Part shown: in pieces, positions 6,460-8,344 of the stretch
How positions within the stretch are numbered: position 1 is the stretch's first letter
Layout: each line of letters opens with the position of its first letter
NCBI GenBank assembly: GCA_031378715.1
Contig: JANNEN010000180.1
Coordinates: forward strand, 1 to 8,344
DNA length: 8,344 nt
Source: Emticicia sp031378715
Lineage (GTDB): Bacteria; Bacteroidota; Bacteroidia; Cytophagales; Spirosomataceae
Reading direction: 5' to 3'
Translations under genes and position numbers: made by a program
The notes under the pieces: generated by a model
What the model saw: only the letters and a program-made list of their open reading frames with translations
Databases searched by the model: none
Told to the model about the DNA's origin: nothing

Positions 6460-7889
6460 TGAACATATTTGTATCCTCAGAAGTTGGCACCTTGCGTCGC
6501 CTTATTATTCATAGCCCTGACAGTGGCTTAGGTAAAGTTGTACCCTCAAAGGCCCAAGATTGGCTCTTTGAAGACATCGTTCATCTCGAAACTATGCGGA
6601 GAGATGAGTATGATTTTTACGTAAAAATTCTTTTGTATTTCCTTGATAGTCAGAAAGTTAAGGGTAAACTCTGCGAGATTGATGCCGATAAATCGAGGGA
6701 TTTTTATAAGCCAAACAATAAAAAATATTTCGCTTCCGAGAAAGTACTGGAATTTGAAAAACTCCTTGCCGATATTCTCGAAATGCCTTCGGTACGTACC
6801 CAACTAATTGCGGCGGTTTGTGCGGTTGAAGAATGTTCGTTTCAGTTTCAAAACGAAATGGCCAAAATGCTCCCCAACGAGTTAGTAAAGGTATTGATTA
6901 CGGGTATTCTGTCGAATAATAAAATGCTTTTCCCACCGATTCCAAACTTGATTTTTACCCGTGATATTGGCATCGTTGTAAACGATCATCTATTGCTCAA
7001 CAAACCCGCCAAATATGCCCGTACTCGTGAGTCACTTTTGGCAAAATACGTCTTTTTTAATCACCCTATTTTTAGTGATTTGAAAGGTAAAATTATCGAA
7101 ATAACGGACGATGAAAACCACTTTTTACTACCCGAAGATGAGCAAGCGGGGAGGCTAAACACCCTCGAAGGTGGCGATGTGATGATGGTTGCCCCTAATC
7201 ATTTATTGATTGGTGTAAGCGAACGAACTTCGGTAGAAGCCGCCCGCCAAGCCATTGATTTATTGTTCGAGAAGAACGCCGTGCAGAAAGTTACGATTGT
7301 GAAAATCCCACAAAAACGTGACTATATGCACATTGATACCGTTTTTACACAAATCAAACGCAACGTTTGGGTGCTGCTCGGTTCGCTCGGCAGGATTCAG
7401 GAAGAAGTCGAAAAACAAGCTATTTGGGAGCAATTAGGGCAACAGCCAAGCTACGAAACGCTGATTATCAAACAATTTATCAACAAAAATGAGGGCATAA
7501 AAACTCGAGATTTTGCCAATCTCGAAGACCTCCTAACCTCCATCACCAGAGAAGATTTGAACTGTTTTGATGAAATAAAGTTTGTGTATTCGGGCAATAA
7601 TCAGTTCCCGTACGGAGCAAGAGAACAGTGGACAGATTCGTGTAATTTGTTGGTCATAAAAGAGGGAATCGCCATCGGTTATGACCGAAATGACAAGACC
7701 GCCGAGGCATTTAGAGAAGCAGGTTTTCAAACAATCAAGGCGGTGGAATTGCTCGAAAAGTTTGAACGAAACGAGCTTTCACCCGAAACCCTGACCGATA
7801 CAATCATCATGCTACCATCGGCCGAACTATCAAGAGCCAGAGGCGGGTCGCATTGTATGAGTATGCCGATACTTAGGAATTTTGAATGA
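6459..7889 (+). CDS. Arginine deiminase family protein
   Basis: I chose ATG 6459 (MNIFVSSEVGTLRRLIIHSP, 476 residues) because this is where similarity to the guanidino-group modifying (arginine deiminase) fold begins. Family chemistry is arginine + water to citrulline + ammonia in the cytosol through a Cys-thiouronium intermediate. Expected active-site residues are all visible: Asp169 in NLIFTRD, Glu237 in LEGGD, His291 and Asp293 in MHIDTVF, and Cys466 in SRARGGSHCMSMPI. The N-terminal WLFEDIVHLETMRRDEYDF matches the substrate-loop/helical segment of deiminases. It is some 60-70 residues longer than classical ArcA (about 410), the excess lying partly in the helical region (70-160) and between His291 and Cys466. 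It is followed by ctlX, so citrulline is probably passed on for hydrolysis to ornithine rather than to a carbamoyltransferase. Related hydrolases or amidinotransferases of the superfamily are less likely given the FTRD and GGxxCMSMP motifs. Confidence 0.88.
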   Translation: MNIFVSSEVGTLRRLIIHSPDSGLGKVVPSKAQDWLFEDIVHLETMRRDEYDFYVKILLYFLDSQKVKGKLCEIDADKSRDFYKPNNKKYFASEKVLEFEKLLADILEMPSVRTQLIAAVCAVEECSFQFQNEMAKMLPNELVKVLITGILSNNKMLFPPIPNLIFTRDIGIVVNDHLLLNKPAKYARTRESLLAKYVFFNHPIFSDLKGKIIEITDDENHFLLPEDEQAGRLNTLEGGDVMMVAPNHLLIGVSERTSVEAARQAIDLLFEKNAVQKVTIVKIPQKRDYMHIDTVFTQIKRNVWVLLGSLGRIQEEVEKQAIWEQLGQQPSYETLIIKQFINKNEGIKTRDFANLEDLLTSITREDLNCFDEIKFVYSGNNQFPYGAREQWTDSCNLLVIKEGIAIGYDRNDKTAEAFREAGFQTIKAVELLEKFERNELSPETLTDTIIMLPSAELSRARGGSHCMSMPILRNFE

Positions 7890-8119
7890 GTGAATGAGCG
7901 AATAAGTAAATGATAGAATGGGTGAATGAGCGAATGAGTGAATAACTATATCTCGCTCGCTCGTTCTATCATTCGCTCAGAATTAAAACATTCACTCATT
8001 CACTCATTCACTCATTCTATCATTCTATCATTCACTCATTCTATCATTGAAACATTCACTCATTCTATCATTGAAACATTCACTCATTCTATCATTGAAA
8101 CATTCACTCATTCAAAATT
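7878..8119. repeat. Large octamer-built inverted repeat between deiminase and ctlX
   Basis: This fills the 237-bp gap between the two genes and holds no coding signal. The left arm (7881-7944) is eight contiguous octamers of the form NNNNAATG/A (AGTGAATG, AGCGAATG, ATAGAATG and variants). The right arm (7989-8116) is sixteen contiguous octamers CATTNNNN, the reverse complements of the left set. The outermost 19 bases of each side (7878-7896 and 8101-8119) are perfectly complementary; inner parts can pair in several registers, with an apex around CTCGCTCGCTCG (7952-7963). The left foot overlaps the last codons and stop of the deiminase gene; the right foot ends 7 bp before the ctlX ATG. As RNA this would be a long stem that could terminate or attenuate transcription, protect the upstream message or limit ctlX translation; which of these applies is not visible. 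Confidence 0.85.
8029..8113. repeat. 24-bp tandem repeat, three identical copies plus a partial fourth
   Basis: The copies lie at 8029-8052, 8053-8076 and 8077-8100 and are identical, with a 13-bp partial at 8101-8113. Each is made of the octamers CATTCACT, CATTCTAT and CATTGAAA in that order. The unit is a higher-order repeat inside the right arm of the inverted repeat, as expected from recent slippage or unequal exchange. Exact identity suggests recent expansion. Confidence 0.9.
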
Positions 8120-8126
8120 AGCTTTC

Positions 8127-8344
8127 ATGCAATCACAAACCACTTCCAATATATTAATGATTCGGCCCGTGAGTTTTGCTTTTAATGAGCAAACGGCCGA
8201 AAGTAATGCTTTTCAAGATGTAAAAGCGAAGTCATTGACCAATGCCACAACCCAAGCCGAAGCCCTCCGAGAGTTTGATGCGATGGTGGTTCAGTTGCGT
8301 ACCGCTGGCGTAAATATAATGGTTTATGAAGATACACTTGACCC
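8127..8344 (+). CDS. ctlX: Citrulline utilization hydrolase CtlX, N-terminal 72 residues (cut by window end)
   Basis: The frame starts at ATG 8127 with MQSQTTSNILMIRPVSFAFN, then EQTAESNAFQ, matching the start of CtlX proteins (usual length about 300 residues), where ILMIRP and a FxxNEQTAxxNAFQ segment open the guanidino-modifying-enzyme fold. Family knowledge: CtlX belongs to the arginine deiminase / dimethylarginase superfamily and is named for citrulline use, releasing ornithine. The catalytic His and Cys lie past the window end and cannot be checked. The gene follows the deiminase in the same orientation with the octamer inverted repeat between them, so co-transcription is plausible but may be attenuated. 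No Shine-Dalgarno motif is present; the leader before the ATG is A/T-rich, as is usual in this phylum. Confidence 0.85.
   Translation, partial: MQSQTTSNILMIRPVSFAFNEQTAESNAFQDVKAKSLTNATTQAEALREFDAMVVQLRTAGVNIMVYEDTLD

Noticed and set aside
6546..6803. Minus-strand open frame inside the deiminase gene
   Set aside because: It is a shadow of the conserved deiminase frame, with no recognisable protein character.
8029..8113. CRISPR-like array
   Set aside because: The 24-bp units abut with no unique spacers, and the whole region is one octamer-based low-complexity array; no cas genes are present.

Overview
The window reads as chromosomal DNA of a Bacteroidota bacterium, most likely a Cytophagales/Spirosomaceae-type organism. 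This is inferred from AT-rich sequence, missing Shine-Dalgarno motifs before the starts, a candidate promoter of the Bacteroidota TTTG / TAnnTTTG type, histidine kinases with the typical ELTAGIAHEIQNPLNFVNNF H-box, intergenic and intragenic palindromic repeats common in this phylum, and an arginine deiminase-family gene next to ctlX. I cannot fix the genus.

Left edge (1-137): the right end of an ISL3-family insertion sequence. It holds the last 39 codons of the transposase on the + strand and a terminal repeat that starts GGTTCTTCGCC when read from the outer end. The element has landed inside a histidine kinase gene.

Left half, minus strand (102-6237, transcribed right to left): a compact three-gene set. 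First is a 1061-residue protein that fuses an NTT/MFS-like membrane domain, a long HEAT-like helical repeat region and a C-terminal cyclic-nucleotide-binding domain (3052-6237). After 38 bp comes an intact membrane histidine kinase (1622-3013). A second histidine kinase with a secreted sensor domain plus 7TM module (7TMR-DISM type) follows, translationally coupled by a TGATG overlap. The IS cuts it just after its H-box, so it has no ATPase domain (102-1622). The intact kinase carries two palindromic repeat units read in frame inside its catalytic domain.

Right half, plus strand (6459-8344): a divergent arginine/citrulline catabolic pair. An arginine deiminase-family enzyme with the complete Asp/Glu/His/Asp/Cys catalytic set (6459-7889) is followed by the start of ctlX (8127 onward, cut by the window end). 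Together they would take arginine to citrulline and then toward ornithine. The 237-bp gap between them is almost entirely a phase-perfect octanucleotide array (CATTNNNN units) that forms a very large inverted repeat, with a 19-bp perfect outer stem from the last codons of the deiminase to 7 bp before the ctlX start. A second, shorter inverted repeat ends exactly at the deiminase start codon. These self-complementary repeats beside both start codons, and the cNMP-binding transporter-like fusion coupled to kinases, are the least ordinary parts of the window.
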